DNA from: Desulfofundulus kuznetsovii DSM 6115
Lineage (GTDB): Bacteria; Bacillota; Desulfotomaculia; Desulfotomaculales; Desulfovirgulaceae
Assembly (NCBI RefSeq): GCF_000214705.1
Contig: NC_015573.1
Span: 3,293,001-3,357,000, forward strand
Direction of reading: 5' to 3'
Length of the DNA stretch: 64,000 bases
This document shows positions 20,513-28,270 of the stretch, in pieces. Each line of letters begins with the position of its first letter. Position 1 is the stretch's first letter. The position numbers were made by a program, and so were the translations under genes. The notes beneath the pieces are model-generated. The model ran no database searches. It saw only the letters and a list, made by a program, of their open reading frames with translations, and was not told where the DNA came from.

Positions 20513-20550
20513 ATAAAAAATTGGGTACCGTTTGCAAAACAGTACCCTTT
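20513..20550 (-). terminator. rpoN terminator
   Basis: GGGTAC pairs with GTACCC around a 13-base loop and AATTTTTT follows on the minus strand. It separates rpoN from gap, so gap needs its own promoter; a TATACT box lies near 20424-20429. Confidence 0.75.
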
Positions 20551-20632
20551 AAAGCTGCCCGTGTATGGAGGTTTTCCAGATCTGCGCAGGCCGCCGCAAA
20601 GGAAATATCCCGCGGGATGATCTCCAAGGGAC

Positions 20633-22048
20633 TCAGTACCGCTTCCTCTGCTGCACGGGGGGGATGCCCAGTTCGCCCCGGTATTTAGCTACGGTGCGCC
20701 GGGAGATGTGAATTCCTTGTTTACATAAAATTTCAGCAATCTTCTGGTCATTTAAGGGCTCTTTGGGATCCTCCGCCGCCACTATTTCCTGGAGCATCTT
20801 CTTAATGCTTTCAGCAGAGGTCAGGTTCCCGCCGTCACTGTTGATCCCGGTAGGGAAGAAATATTTCATTTCAAATACTCCCTGGGGGGTCTGGATATAC
20901 TTGTTGGAAGTGGCCCGGCTCACGGTAGATTCGTGCAGGCCGACCATTTCAGCCACCTGTTTTAAATTAAGAGGTTTTAAATATTTCACCCCGTGGTCCA
21001 GGAAATCCCGCTGCAGCTGCACCAGGCAGCTGGCCACCTTGTAAAGGGTCAAACGCCGCTGTTCTATGCTGCGGATCAACCAGGCCGCCGCATTGAGCTT
21101 GCTTTCCACAAACCGGCGAGTGCGGGAGTCGTAATTTTCCTGCTGGCTTAGCACGGAGCGGTAGGTAGGGTTGATGGTCAGGCGGGGCACGGATACATCG
21201 TTGATAAGGATGACATAGTCGTCTCCCACCTTTTCCACCACTATATCCGGTACCACATAGCGCACGTCATGGGGGGTGGAAAAATTACGGCCGGGCTTCG
21301 GGTCAAGGGTTTTCAAAATATCGGCCACCCGCTGGATTTCCCGGACATGGACATTGAACTGCTGAGCCAGGCGGTTAAGCTTGCCCCTGGCCAGATCCAC
21401 CAGGTGATAGCGGATAATCTTTTCCAGCAGCGTATCTTTAATGCCCAACTGGTTGACCTGAATGAGCAGGCATTCCTGAAGGGTACGGGCACCTACCCCC
21501 GGCGGGTCAAAGGTCTGGATCAGTTTCAGCGTCTCTTCTACGGCCCCGGGATGTACGGCCAGCTGTTTGGCGGCCTCCTCCACACTGGTCTGGAGGTAGC
21601 CGTGCTCGTCAATATTGCCGATCAGGTATTCGCCGATAACCCTTGCCTCGGGGCTGCATTTGCTCAAATACAGCTGGAACATCAGGTGTTCCATCAGGGT
21701 AGGCGCCTGGGAAAGAAAACTTTCGTAATTGTGGGCAGGGGGCTCGGGATCCCGCTCCGCCCGGGGAAAACCCAGATCGCTGGAATCCTGGAAATACTCC
21801 TCCCAGTCCAGATCGTATTCTCTGTTTTCTTCTTCCCTCTCAAGCTCCCACTCAAATTCTCCTTCTTCCCCGTTTCCGTCGCCTTCTTCTTCCCGCAGCT
21901 CCAGAAGAGGATTCTCCTGCAGCTGTTGTTCTATATACAGAGAAAGCTCCAGGGAGGACAGCTGCAGCACGGTTATGGCCTGACGCAGCTCGGGAGTCAT
22001 GATTAACTTTTGCGTTTGTTCCACGTTAAGTCCGTAACCCAGGCGCAT
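20633..22048 (-). CDS. rpoN: RNA polymerase sigma-54 factor
   Basis: A 471-residue sigma-54. Region I is glutamine/leucine-rich (QTQKLIMTPELRQAITVLQL), region II is strongly acidic (about residues 55-95), and the core-binding domain includes IQTFDPPGVGARTLQECL. The helix-turn-helix contains AEMVGLHESTVSRATSNKY, and the C-terminal RpoN box reads ISRRTVAKYRGELGIP. It directs enhancer-dependent transcription. Its place directly upstream of gap, where many Firmicutes keep cggR, is notable; the terminator between them argues for separate units. Confidence 0.97.
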   Translation of the reverse strand: MRLGYGLNVEQTQKLIMTPELRQAITVLQLSSLELSLYIEQQLQENPLLELREEEGDGNGEEGEFEWELEREEENREYDLDWEEYFQDSSDLGFPRAERDPEPPAHNYESFLSQAPTLMEHLMFQLYLSKCSPEARVIGEYLIGNIDEHGYLQTSVEEAAKQLAVHPGAVEETLKLIQTFDPPGVGARTLQECLLIQVNQLGIKDTLLEKIIRYHLVDLARGKLNRLAQQFNVHVREIQRVADILKTLDPKPGRNFSTPHDVRYVVPDIVVEKVGDDYVILINDVSVPRLTINPTYRSVLSQQENYDSRTRRFVESKLNAAAWLIRSIEQRRLTLYKVASCLVQLQRDFLDHGVKYLKPLNLKQVAEMVGLHESTVSRATSNKYIQTPQGVFEMKYFFPTGINSDGGNLTSAESIKKMLQEIVAAEDPKEPLNDQKIAEILCKQGIHISRRTVAKYRGELGIPPVQQRKRY

Positions 22049-22200
22049 GGGCCTTCAACTCCTCCAAAGCTCCGTCATTAATAACGTTAATTAAGTCCCG
22101 GAAGATTAATTAACTCTCTAAAAGGATACTTATTCTCTAAAACCGCGAGTTTCTCCTGCCGCCTTTTGCCCGGTAACAGCATATTCGGACGGTAATTGTT

Positions 22201-23145
22201 TCATTCACCGCCATGCCGGAGCCTGTTGGCGATTTCATCCAGCCTGCGCAGCCGGTGGTTTACGCCCGATTTTCCCACCCGGGGCTCGAGTATTTCCCCC
22301 AGCTCCCTCAGGCTTGCATCGGGATACTGCAGGCGGGCCTCGGCTACCTGCCGCAAAGCCGGCGGAAGCTTTTCCAGCCCCATGGTGGCGGCAATGAAAC
22401 GGATATTCTCCACCTGGCGCAGGGCCGCATCCACTACTTTGTTCAGATTGGCCGTTTCACAGTTCACCAGGCGGTTCACCTGGTTGCGCACGTCTTTGTA
22501 TATGCGTACGTTTTCAAAATCTAAAAGGGCCGTATGGGCTCCCATAATATTCAGCAGGGCTACAATCTGGTCGCTGTCCTTTAAATATACCACATGCCAG
22601 TTTTTACGGGCGCTCACCCGCGCCTCCAGGCCAAATTCCCCCATCAGCCGGCCAAGCGCCCGGGCATGCTCGGCGTTGCCCGTGATGATCTCCAGGTGAT
22701 AGGTGCCCTCGGGGTTGTTCACCGAACCGCCCCCCAGGAAGGCTCCCCGCAGGTAGGCCCGGCGGCAGCATTCCCGACGCACCAGTTCCCTGGGAATGCC
22801 CCCGGTCAACTGGCCCCAGGCATCCGCCATACCCAGGCGGCGCAGGATTTCGGTCATCCCGGTCGGGGGGGAGACCCGCACCTGGTAGAGGTTTTTTTTG
22901 CGCAGCCGGTTCTTACGCTTTACCAGAACCTCGGTGTGCACACCAAAGATTTCTTTGAAAAGGGAAAATATTTTGCGGGCTACCGCTGCATTTCCGGTAC
23001 CGATGGTAAGGGCGGCTTCAGGTTCCGATCCAACGGACAGGCTGCCGTCCATTTTGACCAGGGCGGCCAGTTCGGCCAGCTTGCAGCATTTTTCCTTCCC
23101 CACCACCCGGGCCAGTTCATTTTTGGTCAGGGTAGAAAAGGACAT
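22201..23145 (-). CDS. whiA: WhiA family DNA-binding protein
   Basis: A 314-residue protein with an N-terminal LAGLIDADG-like domain ([19 protein letters not shown], degenerate nuclease) and a C-terminal helix-turn-helix ([20 protein letters not shown]). In actinobacteria WhiA controls sporulation; in Bacillus it affects division and nucleoid structure. The usual neighbours rapZ and yvcK lie just upstream, here separated by a polysaccharide deacetylase gene. Confidence 0.96.
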   Translation of the reverse strand: MSFSTLTKNELARVVGKEKCCKLAELAALVKMDGSLSVGSEPEAALTIGTGNAAVARKIFSLFKEIFGVHTEVLVKRKNRLRKKNLYQVRVSPPTGMTEILRRLGMADAWGQLTGGIPRELVRRECCRRAYLRGAFLGGGSVNNPEGTYHLEIITGNAEHARALGRLMGEFGLEARVSARKNWHVVYLKDSDQIVALLNIMGAHTALLDFENVRIYKDVRNQVNRLVNCETANLNKVVDAALRQVENIRFIAATMGLEKLPPALRQVAEARLQYPDASLRELGEILEPRVGKSGVNHRLRRLDEIANRLRHGGE

Positions 23146-23151
23146 TTAAGT

Positions 23152-24081
23152 TCACCTTGAAGATATTATACCACACCGGGGAGGGGTTTTACCGGTCTGT
23201 CCTGAAAATAGTACTTGCCTGCCGTTTGTATGCGCTCGCGAAGAATAATAATGCTTCACCAGTTCCGTAATGAATTTCTGCAAGTCGTAGCTGCCCTTGA
23301 CCCGCACCCGTTTCAGGGTAAAGGGGTCATCCCCGGGGCCTGCCAGCCCCTGCCCGGTCGTAACGGCGGCACGGTACCCGCTTTCCCTCACCACCCGGGC
23401 CAGCTCATGGTTGTACTTACCATAGGGGTAGCAGAAAACCTCTACCGGCCGCCCCAGATGGGCTTCCAGCAGGGCCTTGCTTTCTTTAATCTGGTGCCGG
23501 GCTTCCTCCAGGGGGATCTGGGTCAAGCAGGGGTGATCCAGGGTATGGGCGCCGATGGTTATGCCGTAATCGGCCATCTCCTTAAGCTCCCGCCAGCCGG
23601 CCATTTTGTTGACCGGCTGGATTTTGGCGTCGAAGACATTGGTTTTGCCCACGGTATTGGCCACCACAAAGATGGTGGCGGTAAAACCGTATTTTTTTAG
23701 TATGGGAAAGGCATAGGTGTAGTTGTCCAGGTAGCCGTCGTCAAAGGTAATCACCACCGGGCGGGGCGGGAGAGGTTTGCCCTTTTGGAAGTGATCCACC
23801 ACGTCGGTAAGGGAAACTGTGTGAAACCCGTGTCCGGCCAGGTACTCCATTTGCCGGGCGAACTTCTGCGGGGGCACCCGCAGCCCCAGGCCTCCCGTAC
23901 GGGGATCGGGGTTTACCTTGTGATACATCAGAATGGGTATCCCTCTCTCTCCTCCCTCAGGCGGCGGGAGGGGAGGGGCCAGGCTCTGGGCCAGGGAATC
24001 GGCAGCGTACCGGGTACCGCCCAGAACCAGCAGAAAAAGCAAGGGCAGCGTCACGATGGCGGTTAAAATCCTTGTGCTCAT
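23152..24081 (-). CDS. Polysaccharide deacetylase family protein
   Basis: A 309-residue secreted or membrane-anchored NodB-fold protein with an N-terminal hydrophobic segment (TLPLLFLLVLGGTRYAADSL). Motifs: HKVNPDPRTGG, the catalytic TFDDGYLDNY, metal-binding GAHTLDHPCL, RRPVEVFCYPYG-like block and a late RVRVKGSYDL. It likely deacetylates cell-wall or cortex sugars. The last about 25 residues include a stretch encoded by a piece of repeat family B (23214-23239), suggesting a repeat-derived tail. It interrupts the yvcK-whiA pair. Confidence 0.88.
   Translation of the reverse strand: MSTRILTAIVTLPLLFLLVLGGTRYAADSLAQSLAPPLPPPEGGERGIPILMYHKVNPDPRTGGLGLRVPPQKFARQMEYLAGHGFHTVSLTDVVDHFQKGKPLPPRPVVITFDDGYLDNYTYAFPILKKYGFTATIFVVANTVGKTNVFDAKIQPVNKMAGWRELKEMADYGITIGAHTLDHPCLTQIPLEEARHQIKESKALLEAHLGRPVEVFCYPYGKYNHELARVVRESGYRAAVTTGQGLAGPGDDPFTLKRVRVKGSYDLQKFITELVKHYYSSRAHTNGRQVLFSGQTGKTPPRCGIISSR
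23214..23239. repeat. Fragment of fold-back repeat family B inside a gene
   Basis: CTGCCGTTTGTATGCGCTCG matches the left tip of family B (CCTGCCGTTTTGCACGCGCT). It falls in the coding end of the polysaccharide deacetylase, translating as part of SRAHTNGRQ. Confidence 0.55.
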
Positions 24082-24191
24082 CTACTCCTCCAGAATTCTT
24101 TTCCGAAAATAAGATCTTTTAAGAAAAATGTACTATTATGTCTAAACAAAATCTTAACACCCGCCTCTGGCCCTGACAACTGCCATTTCGA

Positions 24192-24226
24192 CAAAAAACC
24201 CCCCGCTTTCCGCGGAAGGGTGGTTT
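24192..24226 (-). terminator. yvcK terminator
   Basis: AACCACCCTTCCGC pairs with GCGGGGGGTT on the minus strand, followed by TTTT, about 15 bases past the yvcK stop. It implies that the deacetylase-whiA pair has its own promoter. Confidence 0.7.
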
Positions 24227-24240
24227 ACTTTTTAACGGGG

Positions 24241-25584
24241 TCACATGCGCCCCGAATGAAAACCGCCGCTAATAGAGCCGTTGAACAACCTGAAGGATTC
24301 CCCCGTTTTGCGCTCCAGGAGGGCCAGTTCCAGGATCAGCCGGGCCAGTTTATCGGGATGATGACGGACCACGTTGCTTTCGTGCACCAGGTTGGCACCA
24401 ATGACCTCGACTCCCATCTGCCGCAGTTTCTCCGCATCCACCGCCACCGGCACGGCTCCCTCCCGGCGGTAGCGTGCCTTCAGCCGGGCCGGTATGCCGC
24501 CCTGGTTGACCACCACGTAATCCACAATGGGACCGGCGTGGGTGAAAATGGCCTGGAGATGGTCGCTGGCGGCGTAACCGTCGGTTTCCCCGGGCTGGGT
24601 CATCACGTTGCAAACGTAAATTCGCACGGCCCTGGTGCGGGCAATGGCCTCCGGAATTCCCCGCACCAGGAGGTTGGGCAGGATGCTGGTATAAAGGCTC
24701 CCCGGCCCCAATACCACCGCATCCGCCCCGGCAATGGCCTGCAGCGCCTCGGGCAGGGGGTAGCAATCCCCCGGCACCAGGAAAACCCGTTTAATGGGTT
24801 TCCTGCACCGGGGAATGATAGATTCCCCGTATACCAGCGTACCGTCGGATAGTTCCGCCCCCAGCACCACATTCTGCAGGGTAACGGGCAATACCTGCCC
24901 CCTGACGGCCAGCACCTTGCTTAAAGCCTGCACGGCTTCGTGAAACCCTCCGGCCATGTGGTTCAGCGCCGCCAGGAGCAGGTTGCCCAGGTTGTGGCCG
25001 GCCAGGTCGCCGCTTTTAAAGCGGTACTGGAGCAGGTCCTCCATCAACGATTCCTTATCGGCCAGGGCTACCAGGCAGTTGCGGATGTCCCCCGGGGGAA
25101 GCATGCCCAGCTCCCCCCTCAGCCGGCCGGAACTCCCACCATCATCGGCCACGGTAACAATGGCCGTAATATTGCTGGTATACTCTTTCAAGCCCCTCAA
25201 CAGTACGGACAGCCCCGTACCCCCGCCAATCACCACTATGCGGGGCCCCCGGCGCAGGTGCTGGCGGGTATAGATAATATCCGCCAGGCGCGTACGCTCT
25301 TCGGGTGCCAGGACGTCCACCACCGATTTAAAGGCCTTGAAACTCCCGTAGACCAGGGCCGGCAGGCCCAGCACCAGGAGAAGCGCGCCCCCGATCCAAA
25401 CCCGCCCCGGGCCGAAAAGCTCCGCAAACCAGGCCACCAGCACCGCCTGGTGCTCCCGGGGCAGAGATCGGCCCATAAGGCCGATGCCGGCAGCAGCCAG
25501 CACCAGGCCCAAAAAGGCCAGGGCCAGCCAGCGCTTGAAATGCAAGCCGGGGTAAAGCCACTTGAACAGGTGCATCAGTTTCAC
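24241..25584 (-). CDS. yvcK: Gluconeogenesis factor YvcK family protein
   Basis: A 447-residue UPF0052/CofD-fold protein. Two N-terminal membrane spans (about 18-36 and 60-80) precede the soluble domain, which opens with IVVIGGGTGLSVLLRGLKEY and continues with TVADDGGSSGRLR, PPGDIRNCLVAL, GHNLGNL and GPGSLYTSILPNL. The family binds UDP-sugars and controls carbon flux and cell-wall synthesis. N-terminal membrane segments are a known variant in some clades. It lies 7 bases after rapZ, its usual partner. Confidence 0.95.
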   Translation of the reverse strand: MKLMHLFKWLYPGLHFKRWLALAFLGLVLAAAGIGLMGRSLPREHQAVLVAWFAELFGPGRVWIGGALLLVLGLPALVYGSFKAFKSVVDVLAPEERTRLADIIYTRQHLRRGPRIVVIGGGTGLSVLLRGLKEYTSNITAIVTVADDGGSSGRLRGELGMLPPGDIRNCLVALADKESLMEDLLQYRFKSGDLAGHNLGNLLLAALNHMAGGFHEAVQALSKVLAVRGQVLPVTLQNVVLGAELSDGTLVYGESIIPRCRKPIKRVFLVPGDCYPLPEALQAIAGADAVVLGPGSLYTSILPNLLVRGIPEAIARTRAVRIYVCNVMTQPGETDGYAASDHLQAIFTHAGPIVDYVVVNQGGIPARLKARYRREGAVPVAVDAEKLRQMGVEVIGANLVHESNVVRHHPDKLARLILELALLERKTGESFRLFNGSISGGFHSGRM

Positions 25585-25591
25585 CCCTGTC

Positions 25592-26443
25592 TTAACGGGG
25601 AAGATCCCGGTGCCGCACGGCCACCCGGTAACCCTGCTCCGCCAGGTGGGCCCCCAGGCAGTTGGCCAGGGTTACGGAACGGTGCTGGCCGCCGGTGCAG
25701 CCAACGGCAATGGTCAGGGTAGTTTTCCCCTCCTGGATGTATTGGGGAAGTAGAAAATCAATAAACTGGTAGAACCGGCTCACGAATTCCTGGCTCACCG
25801 GGGCGCGCAGGACATAATCCCGCACGGCCGGATCGTTTCCGGTCAGCGGGCGCAGTGCCGGGTCGTAATGGGGGTTGGGCAAAAAGCGCACGTCAAAAAC
25901 CAGGTCGCTGTCCAGGGGTATGCCGTATTTGTACCCGAAGGAAATTATTGTAATGCGCAGGGGCGCCCCGGCATTATCGCCAAATAAACTGACCAGCTCT
26001 TCTTTCAGCTGCTGGGGGGTCATTTCGGAAGTGTCAATTATTTTATGGGCCCGCCCCCGCAGTTCCCGCAGCCGCTCCCTTTCCTGCCGTATGCTCTGCA
26101 GCACCTCCCCGTCCACGCTCAGGGGGTGGCTGCGGCGGGACTCCTTGTACCGGCGGACCAGGGTGGCATCAGAGGTTTCCAGGAACAATATCTCGTAGCG
26201 CAGCCCCTCCTGCTCCAGGCCGGCCAGCACTTCAAAGAGGGCGTCGAAAAACTCCCCACCGCGGATATCCACCACTACTGCTATTTTATTAATCCCCCGG
26301 GAAGATTGTGAACAAAGCTCCAGAAATTTGGGAATGAGCCTGGGAGGCAGGTTGTCCACACAAAAGAAGCCCAGATCCTCCAGAATCCTTAAGGCCTGGG
26401 TCTTTCCGGCCCCCGAAAGGCCGGTCACGATTACCAGACGCAT
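25592..26443 (-). CDS. rapZ: RNase adapter / nucleotide-binding protein RapZ
   Basis: A 283-residue P-loop protein: Walker [10 protein letters not shown] near residue 8, [11 protein letters not shown], and a conserved C-terminal domain with [33 protein letters not shown] and the terminal HRD. In E. coli RapZ guides GlmZ decay; in Bacillus YvcJ binds nucleotides and affects competence. The start ATG 26441-26443 has a GGTGA-like site upstream. Family A repeat copy A3 lies upstream. Confidence 0.96.
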   Translation of the reverse strand: MRLVIVTGLSGAGKTQALRILEDLGFFCVDNLPPRLIPKFLELCSQSSRGINKIAVVVDIRGGEFFDALFEVLAGLEQEGLRYEILFLETSDATLVRRYKESRRSHPLSVDGEVLQSIRQERERLRELRGRAHKIIDTSEMTPQQLKEELVSLFGDNAGAPLRITIISFGYKYGIPLDSDLVFDVRFLPNPHYDPALRPLTGNDPAVRDYVLRAPVSQEFVSRFYQFIDFLLPQYIQEGKTTLTIAVGCTGGQHRSVTLANCLGAHLAEQGYRVAVRHRDLPR

Positions 26444-26508
26444 AATTATCACCACTCGTTGCCCGGCTCAATTTGCCGAATACGTAAGTGTTCAGTTAAC
26501 CCGCTTAA

Positions 26509-26760
26509 GGCACGGCGTTGTCCCGCTCACTCATATGCTCCGCGCCGACAGCACCACGGTTCGCTTCGGGCCGGCTCTGGCTCTCTGCGGATTGCCCGGC
26601 ACTAATAATTCTTCGTTGTCACATCTTAACTTAATATGTTTTCGGTGTCTTCTTCCGAACAGTTAATCATGCGTCCTCGAGAGCCGAGCCGGCGGCCTCG
26701 CTTCACCGGGTGCTGTTACCGGCGCTCCGCAAAATCGTTCGCTCTGGACAACGCCGTGCC
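26509..26760. repeat. Fold-back repeat family A, copy A3 (inverted)
   Basis: A 252-bp element bounded by GGCACGGCGTTGTCC and its exact complement. It is inverted relative to A1, A2 and A4: CGAGAGCCGAGCCGGCGGCC is the complement of the A1 left interior. Weaker outer arms (AAGTGTTCAG near 26486 and CGAACATTTA near 26789) extend the palindrome. It shares its tip type with A2. Confidence 0.85.
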
Positions 26761-26829
26761 ATTGTAGTAAACAGAGCGGTTTTACCGAACATTTACCGGA
26801 ATACAAAAGGCTCCCCGGCGTTGTCCCGC

Positions 26830-27891
26830 TCACTCCTCCGCCAGGCGGGCTTTGAGGGTGTCGATTACCCTGACCGGGCCGGGGTCCACGCCGTAGAGCA
26901 TGGCCAGGTACACGCTGGCATAGTCTCCGATATACACCAGGGAGTACATGCGGGCCAGGGCGTCGCTGCCCCGGGCCATTATTTCGACAACACCGGCCAC
27001 CGCACCTTCCATGATTTCGCGGGTAATGGCAAAACGCTTCTGCACCCGCGGGTGATCCTGGGGATCCCGCAAAATAACCACATAAAGCCGGCGCAGAAGT
27101 TCACCGGGAAACTCAAAGCCGACCAGCTCATTATGGTTTAACTCCGGAAACACGTTCCAGCAGGCCGGGGCCTTGGCATTTTCATTGATCTGCCCCTTCC
27201 AGCGCTGGGCCACCACTTCCGTGGTCCCGCTGGAACCCCAGATTACCGGAATGCGGTTGTGGAAACTGGCCGCCAGCATCTTGGCCTGGTTGGAATCCCG
27301 CGGAACTTCCGGCTTAAGCTCCTCCCGCATGGATTGCAACAGGGAAACGCACTCGGCCACCTCATGGCTGAGGTCCGGCAACAGGCCCATCCGGTAAAGC
27401 ACGGCCAGGGTGGGAATGAAAAGGTATCCCGTTGCCGAACGGGGGGCAATGCCGCCGGGCACGGTAATCACCGGCACGCCGTCGTTCCTGGCCATTTCGC
27501 CCAATTTGCCGCCGGTGGTCAGGACCACAAGCGAAGCACCTTTTTCCCGGGCCTGGGCATAGGCACTCAAGGTTTCCTCGGTGTTGCCGGAATAGCTGAC
27601 GGCAAAAACCAGGGTGTGCGGTCCCACAAATTCGGGCAGCACGTAGTCCCGGTTGACCACCACCGGCACATCCAGTCGCTGCGCGGCATAGACCCGCAGG
27701 AGATCACCCCCGATGGCCGAACCACCAAGGCCGGTAACCACTACCTGGCGGAGATCATCCAGGGGAGAAACGTCGGCGGCCATCCCCAGCTCCCAGGCCC
27801 GGGCACACTGTTCGGGCAGCTCCCACAGGGCCTTGAGCATTCCCTTCGTATCGGCATTATACATGGCCTGTACATCATCCAGAACGGGCAA
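26830..27891 (-). CDS. Bifunctional phosphoglucose/phosphomannose isomerase
   Basis: A 353-residue SIS-domain isomerase of the archaeal/thermophile-type PGI/PMI family. VVVTGLGGSAIGGDLLRVYA opens the first SIS domain, SYSGNTEETLSAYAQA binds the phosphate, and WGSSGTTEVVAQRWKGQINE and ELNHNELVGFE belong to the C-terminal half. It interconverts glucose-6-P or mannose-6-P with fructose-6-P. Start is TTG 27889-27891 six bases after AAGGAGGGG. It belongs with the glucan and glucokinase genes upstream. Confidence 0.92.
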   Translation of the reverse strand: MPVLDDVQAMYNADTKGMLKALWELPEQCARAWELGMAADVSPLDDLRQVVVTGLGGSAIGGDLLRVYAAQRLDVPVVVNRDYVLPEFVGPHTLVFAVSYSGNTEETLSAYAQAREKGASLVVLTTGGKLGEMARNDGVPVITVPGGIAPRSATGYLFIPTLAVLYRMGLLPDLSHEVAECVSLLQSMREELKPEVPRDSNQAKMLAASFHNRIPVIWGSSGTTEVVAQRWKGQINENAKAPACWNVFPELNHNELVGFEFPGELLRRLYVVILRDPQDHPRVQKRFAITREIMEGAVAGVVEIMARGSDALARMYSLVYIGDYASVYLAMLYGVDPGPVRVIDTLKARLAEE

Positions 27892-27932
27892 AATGAACCC
27901 CTCCTTATTATCCTAAAAATATTTACCTGCCC

Positions 27933-28214
27933 GCCGTTTGCACGCGCTCGCTCCGTTCGCCTCGCAGGCCAAAACTAGCGCTCGACCTCGGGCTCCGGCG
28001 GGGTTCCCGGCCAATTTGGAAGTTGGAAGTCAGATGTCAGAGGTTGGAACTGCTGTCGGAATTCGCTGCGCGAATTCCTTCCTCTTTCCGACTTCCAACT
28101 TCCGACCTCCAACCTCCATTCCCGGCATCCATGCCCTCAGCCCCGCCTCCGCCCTCGGTCTCGCTAAGTTTGGCATCTGCTCGGCTCAATGTCGCTCGCT
28201 TCGTGCAAAACGGC
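27933..28214. repeat. Fold-back repeat family B, copy B1 (with loop insertion)
   Basis: Tips are GCCGTTTGCACG and CGTGCAAAACGGC. Inner pair CCAAAACTAGCGC / GCTAAGTTTGGC follows. Unlike the 204-bp copies, B1 carries an extra palindromic block in its apex (about 28018-28120, GGAAGTTGGAAGTC / GACTTCCAACTTCC), so a second hairpin seems inserted in the loop. Confidence 0.8.
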
Positions 28215-28270
28215 GCCATTTTCATCCTTTGTTGGTGGAGCTGAATGTTTCATGAACAGGTGTCTTATCT

